NCBI RefSeq assembly: GCF_003086295.3
Contig: NC_092053.1
Location: 111,493,506-111,557,505, forward strand
DNA: 64,000 bases
Source of the DNA: Arachis hypogaea
Taxonomy: Eukaryota; Streptophyta; Magnoliopsida; Fabales; Fabaceae
Reading direction: 5' to 3'
A program made the translations under genes and the position numbers. Positions 43,712-55,729 of the stretch are shown here, in pieces. Each line of letters starts with the position of its first letter. Position 1 is the first letter of the stretch. The notes beneath the pieces are model-generated. The model was not told the DNA's origin and did no database searches. It saw only the letters and a program-made list of their open reading frames with translations.

Positions 43712-44766
43712 CCAAACTAATATAAGCTTAGAATGTGAATTCACATGAGAATGAGAGTTCGATTAAGCTCATGTCTCTTCTTATAGTGGGGTTTACAACT
43801 GCAATCCTAAATAGTTTTGGCATCTCACTCTCCTTTGAATCAGAAGAATGTTACTGTCATTCGGAATTAGAATCCGGATAATATTATGAATTCTCTGATC
43901 TTTTGTAACTCAATTTAACCCTTGAATACAACATTTTTTCTTTTCTTTGGTGCTTTGCACCTTGAGCCTAGCCGTGACTTTAAATGTTTTGTCTCAAGCT
44001 TTACTTGACACAGAAACACCACAAGCACTTAACTGGGAAACTCTTTTGAAGTTCTGATTTTTCTTTCAACTACTCTCAGACAGTGGTGCTCAAAATCTTT
44101 GGCATACTCTGTTAATTGCAATTGATCTCAACTCTAAATGTTGTGTCTCAAGGATTAGTTGACACAAGAACACCACAAGCATGTGACTAGGGAAACAACT
44201 CTTTGAGCTTTTAATCATGTTTGACCTCCCTAGTCATTGATGGTCAGAGCCTTGGACGTTGCTTTTATATCTTTTTTTTTGCTGTCTCTTTTGCTTCAAG
44301 GATTAAATTTTTGTTTATTTCAGAGAAGTCATAATAATTCTCTAAATTCCTGTTCTTTGTACATTAACATTCTTTGATTCAAATTTAAATATGCATTGTT
44401 CATGTCATGCATTCAGAATTACAGAAAATACCACCACATGTAAGTGAATAAGACTACTCTTTGATATAAACTCAATTTCTCATGCAATACATCACTTTTT
44501 TTTTTCTTTTTTTAGATTCAAGTTCAGTGAGCGGTATATGAGACAAATAACAAAATGAAACTAATTCTAAGACTAAAAGTACTAAAGATTATGCAGGCAA
44601 TTAAAGCAACAGAAAACAGAAAATAAAAGAATAAGAACGGAAGAGAAATAGAATGAAAGGAACTCAACCACCTTAGTTATGCTAGTGGTCATCTCATTCC
44701 TCCATGAAGAACTTTCATCTCCCTTTGGTGCTATTAAAATAAACTGAGAAGGCATAAGCGTAGCGA
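43712..44766 (-). other. 3' untranslated region of the Athila-like element
   Basis: Homologous to 24362-25576 of the nested element (for example GTTCATGTCATGCATTCAG and ATACCACCACAT near 44400-44440). No convincing ORF. A duplicated phrase on the theme TTGACACA.GAACACCACAAGCA occurs near 44000 and 44160. Confidence 0.65.
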
Positions 44767-44803
44767 CAACACCAAACTTAAAGGTTTGCTTGTCCTCAAG
44801 CAA
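44767..44803 (-). other. 37-nt hairpin module, internal copy (Athila-like)
   Basis: On the minus strand: TTGCTTG-AGGA-CAAGCAA, then ACCTTT (the same spacer as the internal copy of the nested element), then AAGTTTGGTGTTG. Confidence 0.8.
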
Positions 44804-44927
44804 AAAAGAACTGAAAACAAAAACAAATAGTAAGATGAAAGAATAAAAAAAAGGATAAAAGAACAAGAGAGAATTAGGATTGGGGTGGATGATTTGAATT
44901 CAGGCGCTAAGGGGTTTAATTTGGGCG

Positions 44928-45480
44928 CCGCGTGCGACGCGTACGCGAAAGCCACGCGTACGCGTGGATCGTGCGAATTTCAAGTGACGCGTACGTGTCT
45001 GGCACGCATACGCGTGGGTTTGGTTTGTGCAAATTGCGCGAAGGCAGCCGCGCGCATGTACAACTCTCTGCTCGCGCGGTCTGGGAATCAAAATTTTCAG
45101 ATGACGCGTGCACGTCATGCACGCGCACGCGTGGATGGCCAATTTCAGAAAGGACGCGCACGCGACAGGGACGCGTCCACGTGATCAATTTTGTGCCTCT
45201 AGCACACTTCCAGCCCCAAGCCATCACAACTCTCTGTCCAAACACTCATTGACGCCGATTTTCAAGGTCACACATACGCGTCAGGGACGCGCACGCGTGG
45301 GTGGCCATTTTCCGCAAACGATGCGCACGCGTCAGGGACGTGTACGCGTGACCATGTTTGTGCGCAAGGCACACTTCCTGCACCACTCTCGCTCAACTCT
45401 CTGTAACTTTTATTTTTTTTCTCGTACCCACATACGACACGTACGCGTCAGCGACGCTTGCGCGTCGGGTGCTCTTTTTT
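44928..45480. repeat. array of ACGCG-NN-CGCGT dyads (internal, Athila-like)
   Basis: More than ten units, mostly ACGCGTACGCGT and ACGCGCACGCGT or one-base variants, between the integrase end and the internal 37-nt module. Position equivalent to 23790-24205. Confidence 0.85.
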
Positions 45481-45609
45481 TTGTGTGTGTTTTCTGAAGT
45501 GTTCGGTTCCTGTTATAAAATAGCTGCATGATCAGAAAAAAAGTAAAACTCAATAAAAATCAAATAAGTAATAAAACTACAACTACGAAAAATAACTAAG
45601 GATACGAAA

Positions 45610-45631
45610 TTATCGGGTTGCCTCCCGACAA
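45610..45631 (-). other. conserved RNA hairpin downstream of integrase
   Basis: On the minus strand: TTGTCGGG, loop AGGCAA, CCCGATAA. Eight pairs including one G-U. Covaries with 23610-23629. Confidence 0.75.
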
Positions 45632-45659
45632 GCGCTTCTTTAACGTCACTAGCTTGACG

Positions 45660-46916
45660 GTCAGTTCTGCTAATTCAGCAGATGAGTGGACCTCTGGCGA
45701 TCGATCTCGCCTCCAAGATAGTGCTTTAACCTCTGGCCATTCACTGTAAATTTTCTGTCAGACTTCTCTTCCTGTATTTCCACGTAACCATATGGTGAAG
45801 CTCTGGTAACCACAAATGGTCCTGACCACCAGGATTCAGCTTTCTGGGAAAGAGTTTGAGCCTTGAATTATACAGAAGCACTCTCTGTCCTGGCTCAAAG
45901 ACTCTGATGGCAATCTTCTTGTCATGCAGTAACTTGGTCCTCTCCTTATAGAGCTCGGCATTCTCATAGGCTGAATATCTGAATTCATCAAGCTCATTCA
46001 ACTGAAGCAGTCGCTTGATTCCTGCAGCTTCTAAATCAAGATTCAGATATCGGATTGCCCAGTAAGCTTTATGCTCCAACTCAACTGGCAAGTGACAGGC
46101 TTTGCCATAGACCAACTGATAATGGGACATGCCAATAGGAGTCTTGTAAGCTGTCTGATATGCCCAAAGAGTATCATCAAGCTTCCTAGACCAGTCCTTT
46201 CTTGAAACACTGATGGTCTTCTCTAAAATTCTCTTAAGTTCCCTGTTGGAAACTTTAACCTGTCCACTTGTCTGAGGGTGATAGGGGGTTTTCACTTTAT
46301 GACGGACTCCATATCTCTGCAGAAGTAAGTCCAGCTGTCTGTTACAGAAGTGGCTTCCACCATCACTAATGAGTGTCCTTGGGACACCAAACTGGCTAAA
46401 GATATATCTCTGAAGAAAACTCATTACCACCTTGGCATCATTGGTGGGTAGAGCCACAGCTTCCACCCACTTGGACACATAATCAACTGCCACTAGAATA
46501 TAGTTATTTGAATGTGAGGGTGGAAAAGGTTCCATGAAATCAATACCCCACACATCAAACAACTCAACCTCAAGAATCCCCTGCTGTGGCATTTCATGGT
46601 TGGCAGGGAGATTTGTGGCTTTTTCACATCTGTCATAGTGCTTCACAAATGCTCTTGAGTCTCTGAAGAGAGTCGGCCAGTAAAATCCGCTCTGAAAAAC
46701 CTTTGTAACTGTCCTTTCACCACCAAAGTGGCCTCCATAATCAGAACCATGACAGTGCCAAAGAATCTGCTGTTTTTCTTCATCTGGGACACATCTCCGG
46801 ATGATACCATCTGAACAACTCTCAAAAAGGTATGGTTCCTCCCAAATGTAGTACTTTACATCAGTCAATAGCTTCTTCACTTGTTGCCTACTGTACTCCT
46901 TTGGAATAAAATTCAT
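45660..46916 (-). pseudogene. integrase of the Athila-like element, catalytic Glu lost
   Basis: The domain order is recognisable: zinc region ([13 protein letters not shown] ... HYDRCEK), core with Asp in IDFMEPFP and Asp in ISDGGSHF, then GQVKVSNRE. The third catalytic residue, 36 positions after the second Asp, is Lys (codon at 46254-46256) instead of Glu. The first Cys of the zinc pair is Tyr. A one-base frameshift near 45845 cuts off the GPF-type C-terminal module, which continues in another frame (WWSGPFVVT) to about 45680. In a functional relative this enzyme would integrate the cDNA. Confidence 0.88.
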
Positions 46917-48895
46917 GGCTTTATAATTTGCAATGTCTGCAAACCATGAGCCTGCTGAATGAGGAACAATTACTCATCCGGAAACGTCTCAGTCACAGCT
47001 GTGGGTGGTTGTATTCCTGCTTCAGGCTCAATTCTGGAGAGATGGTCAGCTACTTGATTTTCTGACCCTTTCCTGTCTTTTATCTCAATATCAAACTCCT
47101 AAAGGAGCAACACCCATCTGATTAATCTTGGTTTAGAATCCTGTTTGGTTAGAAGGTACTTCAAAGCAGCATGGTCAGTATAAACAATGACCTTAGAACC
47201 AAGTAAATAGGACCTAAACTTATCAACTGCATACACAACAGCTAATAATTCCTTTTCTGTAGTTGTGTAATTCTTTTGGGCATCATTTAACACACGACTG
47301 GCATAGTAAATGACATGTACAAGCTTACCATGCCTCTGTCCTAGAACAGCTCCTATAGCAAAGTCACTGGCATCACACATTAATTCAAATGGTAAATCCC
47401 AGCCAGGGGGAGCTATAATGGGAGCAGAGATAAGGTTTACTTTCAGAGTTTCAAAAGCATGCAGACAATCAGAATTAAAGACAAAAGGAACATCAGCAAC
47501 CAACAGGTTGCTTAAAGGTTTAGCAATTTTAGAAAAATCCTTTATACATCTTCTATAAAATCCTGCATGACCCAAGAAACTCCTGACTGCCTTAACATTA
47601 GTTGGTGGTGGTAATTTTTCAATTACCTCCACCTTTGCTCTATCAACTTCAATTCCCTTACTTGAAATTCGGTGTCCAAGAACAATACCTTCTGTAACTA
47701 TAAAATGATATTTTTCCCAATTTAAAACAAGATTTGATTCTTGACACCGTTTCAAGACAAGAGATAAATGCTTAAGGCAGGATTCAAAAGAATTACCAAA
47801 GATAGAAAAGTCATCCATAAATACCTCAATAAACTTTTCAACCATATCAGAAAAATTGAAAGCATACACCTCTGAAAAGTTGTTGGAGCATTGCAAAGTC
47901 CAAAAGGCATTCTTCTGTAGGTAAATACTCCAAATGGACATGTGAATGCTGTCTTCTCTTGATCTTGAGGGTCCACTACAATTTAGTTATATCCAGAATA
48001 GCCATCTAGAAAGCAGTAAAAGGCATGACCAGCTAACCTCTCAAGCATCTGATCAATGAAAGGTAGGGGAAAGTGATCCTTCCTTGTAGCAGTGTTGAAC
48101 CTCCTATAGTCTATGCACATTCTCCATCCTGTAATTGTTCTTGTAGGAATAAACTCATTCTCTTCATTCTTGATCACTGTCATCCCTCCTTTCTTGGGGA
48201 CTACCTGCACAGGACTTACCCAAGGACTGTCAGAAATAGGGTAAATAATACATGCTTCCCATAGTTTCATTACCTCTTTTTGGACCACCTCTTTCATAGT
48301 TGGATTGAGACTCCTTTGTGGTTGCACAACTGGTTTAGCATCATCTTCAAGTAGGATCTTGTGCATGCACTTGGTTGGACTAATCCCCTTCAAGTCACTA
48401 ATGGTCCACCCAAGAGCTGTTTTATGGCTCTTGAGCACTGAAATAAGCGCCTCTTCCTCTTCAGGCTTCAAGGAAGAGCTAATAATCACTGGATAGGAAT
48501 CATTTTCACCCAAGAACACATATTTCAGAGAAGGAGGTAAAGGTTTGAGCTCAAGCTTGGGGGCTTCCTCCTTTGCCTTAGGCATGTGAACCATAACCTT
48601 CTGGGGTGGTGAATCATCAACTTTCACTAACTCATATTCAGAGATAGGATCCAGAATATCATCAAGTACCTCATTTTCCAGTACTTCTTGAACAAGCGGC
48701 TCAACAACATCAATTCTCATACACCCTTCAGAATCATTAGGGTGCTTGAGGGCTTCAAAAACATTAAGGACCACCTGCTCTTCATTGACCCTCAGGGTTA
48801 ATTCACCCTTTTGCACATCAATCAGAGCTCTACCTGTAGCTAAAAAGAGTCTACCAAGAATAATAGAGGATTTTACATCCTCTTCCATGTCTAAT
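46917..48895 (-). pseudogene. reverse transcriptase-RNase H of the Athila-like element
   Basis: RT motifs: [46 protein letters not shown] and the catalytic [11 protein letters not shown] (the Athila-type variant of YVDD). RNase H motifs: [29 protein letters not shown] and [15 protein letters not shown]-to-TAA stop sits directly after YSGYN (47980-47982), a frameshift near 47875, and stops near 47098 and 46965. Confidence 0.88.
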
Positions 48896-49281
48896 ATAAC
48901 AAAATCAGTAGGAAAAATAAAGGGTCATACTTTCACAAGTAAATCCTCAACAACACCCACAGGTAATTTAATAGAAAGATCAGCAAGTTGAAGAGAAATA
49001 CGAGTGGATTTTACCTCCTCAATTTGAAGCTTTCTCATCACTGAAAGTGGCATGAGATTGATACTAGCTCCAAGATCACATAAAGCTCTCTGAATGGTGA
49101 CATCTCCAATGGTGCAAGGAATCACAAAACTCCCTGGATCTTGCATTTTCTCAGGAAGTTTATGTTGAATAATAGCACTGCATTCCTTGGTTAACACCAC
49201 GGTTTCTTGCTCCTTCCAATTCCTCTTGTTAGTCAACAATTCTTTCATAAATTTAGCATAAAGGGACATTTGCTCAAGAGC
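48896..49281 (-). pseudogene. aspartic protease of the Athila-like element
   Basis: The protease reads FVIPCTIGDV, then ALCDLGASINLMPLSV (active-site DLGAS) and LADLSIKLPVGVVEDLLVKV. A TGA follows at about 48922-48924, then the frame continues towards LGRLFLATGRALID, the usual protease-RT linker. Confidence 0.82.
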
Positions 49282-50910
49282 CTATGCAAAAGGAATGTTG
49301 ATCTGTAGCTTCTTGAAGACATCTAAAAATTTAGAGAATTGCTTTTCTTTGGAAGCCTTCTGAAGCCTCTGAGGATATGGCATTTTTGGCTTGTATTCAG
49401 GAGCCTTTGGTAAGGTAGGATAAGTGTCAAGAGAATCAGGGAATGGGTTGTCTGCACGCTTAGGAGGGGCGTGTTCTACTTCTCCCTTTTTCTCCTTTGG
49501 AGCGTCTTTTTCAACTAACTCCTTATTGACCTTGGACTCAAAGCCAGCTACTTTACCACTTCTTAATTGAATAACGTTGCAATCTTCTCTTGGGTTCACC
49601 ACTGTATCACCTGGAAATGTTCTTGCAAATCTCTCAGGTATTTGCTTGCTCAGTTGACCCATTTGTACCTCTAAGTTTCTAATGGAGGCTCTGGTTTCCT
49701 GCATAAAACTCCTCATCATCTCCCAATTAGAATCTTATTGGGATTTAGAGTTTGCCTGCTGAGGTGGTTGTTGCTGCTGAGACTGAAATTGGTGGTTATT
49801 GTGATTATTCTGTTGGAAACCACCCTGAGAATTATTGTTGAAATTCTGAGGTCTCTGAGGTTGGTCCCTCCACCCAAGATTTAGATGATTTCTCCAACCC
49901 TGATTGTATGTCTTAGAATATGGATCATTGTTGGGATTTCTAGGACCACTCCCCATGTAATTGACCTGTTCAGAAGAGCATTGAGCATAGTCATAATTAT
50001 CATTTTGCACAAACTTACCTGTCATGTCATAAGAGACCTCTTGAGGTGAGTTTTGGGTGTTGATGGCTGAGACTTACATGCCACCCATCTGTTGAGTAAG
50101 TAGACTTATTTGCTGAGACATAAACTTATTCTGAGTAAAAGAGCATTAAGAACTTCTACTTCCATAACACCCTTCTTCTGAGGAGTCTCAGAGTTCACAG
50201 GATTCCTGTTAGATGAGAATAAATATTGGTTGCTAGCAACCAATTCAATTAGCTCAATAGTCCTCCTCCGGTGTCTTCTTCTTGTGTAATGAACCACCTG
50301 CAGAATTATCTAAGCACATCTTGGACATTTCACCCAAGCCTTCATAAAAGATGTCTAGTTAGGTCCATTTAGAGAACATGTCCGGTGGGTATTGCCTAAT
50401 CAGTAGCTTGTACCTCTCCCAAGCTTCATAAAGAGTTTCACCATTCATCTGCATGAAGGTCTGAACCTCCACCCTAAGCTTAGTTAGCTTCTTTGGTGGG
50501 AAAAATTTAGTAAGAAACTCAGTAACAACCTTGTCCCAAGTATTCAAACTCTCCTTGAGTTGGGAATCTAGCCGTAGCTTTGCTCCATCCCTCAGAGCAA
50601 ACGGGAAGAGCATGAGTTTGTACACCTCTGGGTTCACTCCATTTATCTTCACAGTATCACAAATCTACAGAAAATTAGAAATAAATTGATTTGGGTCTTC
50701 GTGGGAATGACCATGATACTGGCAGTTTTGTTGCACCAAGGTGACCAATTGTAGCTTCAACTCAAAGTTGTTCGCAGTTATAGGAGGCACCACAATACTT
50801 TTACCATAAAGATCTGCAGTAGGAGCAGAGTAAGAGCCAAGCACTCTCCTTTGTTCTTTGTTCCCATTCGGATTTGTCACATTGGCATTAACAGCATTAT
50901 TGTGATCCAT
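49282..50910 (-). pseudogene. gag of the Athila-like element
   Basis: ATG at 50910-50908 (MDHNNAVNANV). The gag domain follows: AKLRLDSQLKESLNTWDKVV, then EFLTKFFPPKKLTKLRVEVQ, then WERYKLLIRQYPPDMF. A Gln/Asn-rich segment with GWRNHLNLGWRDQPQRPQ and a coiled C-terminal part (MMRSFMQETRASIRNLEVQM) come next. At least five stops or frameshifts split it (near 50660, 50355, 50100, 49730, 49275). The C-terminal part is the segment retained in the nested non-autonomous element. Confidence 0.85.
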
Positions 50911-51379
50911 GGTTGATTCTGCAGCCTTGCAAAGTCTTGCTTGTTGTAAACGTCACCTACAGGTCCTTTCAGGTTCTGGATCAAAGTCTAACAGAGGTTC
51001 CTTGTTTCTATTCCTGCGCATAAACAGACAGAAAATAAGAAAAGATGGGATTCTCTACGTCAGAGTGCAGAGAAGTCCTTGTGAGGTAACCTGTGTAAAA
51101 TAATAAAATAGAAATACTAAATAAAATAAATAAATAAATTTCGAAAATGATAACTAAAATTAGACAGAAATTTTCAAAAATTAATAGGAAAAATAAACAA
51201 AAAAATTAAAATAAAATTAACTAGGTGACACCAAACTTAAATTCAGAAATTAAGAAAAAATATTAGTGCTATTTATTAAAAAAATTTTTCGAAAATACTA
51301 AGCAAAAATTAAAGAAAAATTAAAACTAAAATGCCTAATCTAACCAATCAAAAAACTGATAGTTGTTAATCACTATCAA
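50911..51379 (-). other. 5' leader of the Athila-like element
   Basis: AT-rich, pyrimidine-rich on the minus strand and comparable to 21751-22337 of the nested element. No ORF supported. Confidence 0.6.
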
Positions 51380-51397
51380 TCCCCGGCAACGACGCCA
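51380..51397 (-). other. primer binding site, tRNA-Asp type (Athila-like)
   Basis: On the minus strand TGGCGTCGTTGCCGGGGA, six bases after the LTR. Complementary to the tRNA-Asp(GUC) 3' end as I recall it, with one mismatch, at a different position from the nested element's mismatch. Confidence 0.75.
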
Positions 51398-51403
51398 AAA
51401 ACT

Positions 51404-52870
51404 TGGTGCGGAATTTATAACCCACAAACTAACCGGCAAGTGCACCGAGTCGTACCAAGTAATACCTCAGGTGAGTGAGGGTCGATCCCACGAGGATTGA
51501 AGGACTAAGCAATAATGGTTGCTTAATTGGTTTAGTTAGGCAAACAGAAAATAGTGTTGAGAGTTCAAAAGCATTAAATTAAAGACAGGCAAATAAATAA
51601 GTTGGGAATAAAATATGGAGAAACAGTTAATGTTTCAGAGTTATCTATTTTTCGGATTAACTTTTCTTATTAATTTATTTTAATCATGTAAGATTTAATT
51701 CATGGCAAACTACATGTGACTAGACCCTAATTCCTTAGACCTTTATAGTCTCCCCTAAAATTCATCAATAGCCAATTCCTTGGTTAATTAATTTCGATTA
51801 GGGGGTGAGGTTCAATTCTAGTTATATGCCACAGAAATCCTAATTATCCAAATATAAGAGGATTATATGTCACGTATCCCGTTAAATCCAGATAATTAAA
51901 ATTTAGGAGAAATTATTTTCAAGCTGTTGTTCAAGTAAAGAGCTTTTCCAAGTTATACAAGAACTCAATTAGAAAGAGGGTCATACTTCCGTTCCACCCA
52001 AATTCATAAGATAAAGAACGAAAACAATTCTTAAAATATAAATCAAAACATGAATTAAAATAGAAAAACAATAAAATCAATCCATACAATAGACAAAGCT
52101 CCTAACCTTAACAGTGAATGTTTAGTTGCTTATGGTAAAGAAAAAATAAGAATTCTGATAAACTGTGAATTGTGAATTGGAATGGAATAATGTTGGGCTG
52201 GAATCCCCTGTTGGAATTCCCTTTTATATTTAATCCTAATTAATTTAAAATCTATCTTCTTAAAACTAAAACAATATCTTTTCCTATTTTAAATTAAAAA
52301 TAAAGTTTAAATCAGAATTAATTAAAGCAATCAGCATATCTTCAATTGATGGATGGGGACTACTTGCTTCGTAGGGTCACGCCTAACTTGGAGTGGGCAT
52401 AATCATTCTTGTGTGAATCTCCCTTGAGTCTCTACTATCCCCTGGCTCTAATCTATGTTTTTGGGTCGAAAACTGGGTCAAAATTTGGCCTGAAATCGCC
52501 CCAGCGTTTTCTGCGAATTCTGCATGTCGCGCATGTCACGTGTACGCGTCAGTCACGCGTGCGCGTCGATGGTCTTTTTCGCGTGTCACGCGTACGCGTC
52601 AGATACGCGCACGCATCGCCATGGAGAGCTCCAAATCACGCGTACGCATCAGGCACGCGCACGCGTCATCCTCGCTGGTCAGCTCCTTGGTTTCTTCTCT
52701 TTCTCTGCAAAAACTCCATCAAATCTATCCGAATGCTACCTAAAATAAACAGAAATGCACAAGACTCAAAGTAGCATCTATAGTGGCTAAAAGATAATTA
52801 ATTCTTGATAAAACTTAATAAATTAAATGCAAATTCACTAGGAAAAGGTAATAAAGATGCTCACGCATCA
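51404..52870 (-). repeat. 5' LTR of the Athila-like element
   Basis: 1467 bp; TATAAAA on the minus strand at 52222-52228; ACGCG dyads at about 52532-52665; starts TGATGCGTGAGCATC on the minus strand. Confidence 0.92.
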
Positions 52871-53599
52871 ATACTCAAATTATATGACTTATTTTTTAAA
52901 ATTCTATTGACAAATATTATTTTGAACAATTTTATTGAAGTTAAAAATAAAAAAAAAAAGATAATGAAAAAAATTATATTATAATTTAAATATTTTTTAT
53001 TTGTATTTGATTTTTTAATTTTTTTTTATTAATTTTAATGAATTTTATTTTTTTTAAAAAAAAGAGTCAAGCGGATTAGCCCTCCGACCCGCCAATCCGC
53101 CATAAAGTAGGATGAGTTAGCATTTTAAACTCGTCTTGGTTAGCAGGGCGGGCCGGTCAGCCCCACTTATAAGACGGACCTAGACAGAACAGGACGAATT
53201 GAGGCGAGCCAGCTCGCTTTGCCACCCCTAGTCCCCTACTAATAACCCTCAATTATAATTTTAGTATTAGATTATGTACCAAGATTTCTAAATATCAAAT
53301 ATATTTAAAAAGTTAATTTTGATAAATAAAAATATATTTTAAACCTTACAAATTTATTAACACTGATATTTTTGTCCGAATCTAACTCTTTTAAAATTAT
53401 TTAGTCACTTAAAAAAAGTTAAAGTAATTTATATCATTAATTATTTGTAAATTAAAATAATAAAATTCATAATTAATAAATATTACAAATTTAAAAATAA
53501 TTAAAACAGAATTTTACCACTTTACTTGTTAACCAACAATTTAGAACCGGGTCTGAGGGGATCAGTTACCAATCTGATCGTCCCGTGAAAAAGCAGGAC

Positions 53600-55729
53600 C
53601 AAACTCTCACGTTTCTCTCCCTCACTTCCATCAACTCACTCTCGCTTCCCTTGGCTTCTGCCCCTTCTAAACCCGCTCGGTGAGTTCTCAGCCCCCTTTT
53701 GCTTCTTTTGTTGGCTTGGTTCTTGTTGATTATGCTTTCTTGTGAGACATGTGATCATTTGCATTGACTCGCCTTTCTCATTTTCAGTAAATTCTCATTT
53801 GGGATTTTCTCTATTATTATCTCAAGTTCTCAACTTTTGTCTTCCCTTGCTCTGTTACCATGAATTGTAACATTTTGTTTTGAAAAAAACAGTGGTGTGT
53901 GAATAGAGGAACAACTAATACTGCTAGGCTGTGAATCAAATAAGAGAATTAGAGGTATTGTGAATGCTGAATTTCGTTTTGGGGATTAAAGCGGGATGAT
54001 GAGCAAATTAGGTTAACTTTATTTATACTCTGGAAGTTAATCCATGTAACTCATGGGCTTTATTGTTGTTTAGTTAATATTCAGAACTATAATCTGACTA
54101 TTGTAAGGATATTGGTATGAGGAGTGCCTATAAAGATTCAACCAATAACTCAATAATATTTGTCATGGTCTGGTTGCTTTTCTTGTATTTTCAAACAGCA
54201 AGGAAACAATTTATGTTGTATGAGGGGCAAGCAATCTTGGAAAGTATTGTTTTATGAAAAGCACATGGTTTAGGTTTCTTTCCTCTTTACCAAAAGGATT
54301 TATGAGTTTGGACTTACAACTGTATTAGATATGAATTTTAAGTTTTTGTCTTTTCTGAATTTGGAAGTTCTGAGATATTAATGAGAAAATTCAGAGGCTT
54401 TTATATAAGTATGAAATTCGGTGTGGGACATGGATCTTTTATTTTGTGGAGTTGGAAGTTTAAAGTATCGAATTCAAGTTTTTGTTTTTGTTTTTTATAA
54501 TTTAGAGCATTGGTTTGTGGAAAAAGTCTTTGATGGTAACTGTAGCTAATGGCAATAGATATTAAACTTCTTGGACATCAGTTCGATCCCAGCCCGCTCT
54601 GGTGTTGCTAGCTCTGCTTCTTTTGGATCCGTTATGGTCACTATAGGGATGGGTTATAGGGCTGCCTGAATGTGATTTGGTTTGTATTTTGATTCTGGAT
54701 TTGAGATCTACCTTTTCTGATTCTTGATTTACTTGGATTTGGCAGCTATATCCTTCAATAGACTAGAATTATCATTGTTAAGCCTTATTTAAGAATTTCG
54801 TGATTTCCTAACTGTACAGATTTCAGTTATTATGTTTTTATTTTATGTCAAATTGTCAATGATTGTCAGTTTAATATGAATTGGCTCAAGGTATGTTCTG
54901 CTTATAAGGTTTTCTATCTGTAGATATCGTGGATTTAAATTATAAATAGAATGGAGACATTTTCACTACAACCATGTTTGAGGATGAACATCTCGTTCCC
55001 ATGCTTGTCCCTCTTCTAGTTATAGATATATTGTCTCTCGTTGTGTTGGACTGACTCACTCTTTATCTCCACGTGTTTCAGGTACATGTGCAGGTTGGCA
55101 TTAAGGTCCCTTGGTTAACTAGAAGCATTTAGTTATTCAGTGAACCCCATTTTTATTCGTGGGGCTATATACTTGTATTTGTTGGTATTGATAATTCTGC
55201 TGCGTATAATCTCTAGCAACACTCCATTAGCTATTGGTATGTTATAGCTTCCTTGCAAATTGGACACATATTTATCAATTTAATAGCGATATGTTGATTT
55301 TGTAGTTTGAACGGTATCTTCTGATTTATTTATTATATGAACTATTTAAAATAAATCCCTAATTTACGTGGAAAATGGTCCCCAATTAGGAAGGAGTAAG
55401 GACACAAAGACACTAACAAGAGACACATATTTTTCATTTTTTCTTTCATCCTTCTTATCAATTTTTCATAATTATATTTTTCTCCCCAATTTTTTTGTAT
55501 GAAAAAGAAACAAGAGTAAATTAGATTTTCATAATTTGTTCTAGTTTATCATCTAAGAAAATACAAGAACACTAATTTTTGTGTCTCTATCCTTTGTGTC
55601 TTGTCTTGTTCTGTTCTCAGAACCAAACGCAGCCTAATAGATGTTCTGTTTCTTTGTTTGTTGATGCTAATTTGGTTTTCTTTGATAAAGGTCAAGATTT
55701 ATTCAAAAGTTCCTATTGCACACACCGGA
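53600..55729 (+). other. EYA upstream region and 5' leader intron(s)
   Basis: A pyrimidine-rich leader (CTCTCGCTTCCC) ends at a donor near 53679 (CGCTCG|GTGAGTTC). The coding exon starts after an acceptor at 55689-55690 (GATAAAG). About 2 kb between them is probably leader intron, perhaps with another small non-coding exon after the AG at 53890. It contains a SINE-like segment (54534-54610). Confidence 0.5.

Larger units (their letters stand above)
42224..52870 (-). mobile_element. Athila-like Ty3/Gypsy retrotransposon, full length, inactive
   Basis: LTRs at 42224-43674 (1451 bp) and 51404-52870 (1467 bp) are flanked by ATACT. On the minus strand the order is tRNA-Asp primer site (51380-51397), gag, protease, reverse transcriptase, RNase H, integrase, then a long 3' region without a recognisable envelope-like ORF. 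The LTRs differ more from each other than those of the two elements at 15.6-31.2 kb, suggesting an older insertion. Pol and gag carry many lesions. LTR sequence, primer site, 3' hairpins and dyad arrays are shared with the nested element at 20290-27050. Confidence 0.92.
41905..53236. mobile_element. small inverted-repeat DNA element split by the Athila-like insertion
   Basis: The left end TTAGGAGTGATAAAACGGG and the reverse complement of the right end (CTAGGGGTGGCAAAGCGAG, 53210-53230) are imperfect inverted repeats. TACTAATAA flanks both sides (about 41899-41907 and 53237-53245), compatible with a 9-bp duplication as made by Mutator-type elements. Removing the Athila-like element leaves roughly 680 bp of non-coding AT-rich DNA with GGCGGG/CCGCC-rich ends. 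Confidence 0.5.

Noticed and set aside
45108..45497. Open frames with repeated Thr-Arg/His-Ala peptides over the CGCG arrays
   Set aside because: They open only because the ACGCG dyads lack stop codons in several frames on both strands. No consistent frame is kept between the two elements.
43675..45740. Envelope-like ORF of the Athila-like element
   Set aside because: No long frame or membrane/signal features; the region is occupied by hairpins, dyad arrays and non-coding sequence shared with the non-autonomous element.
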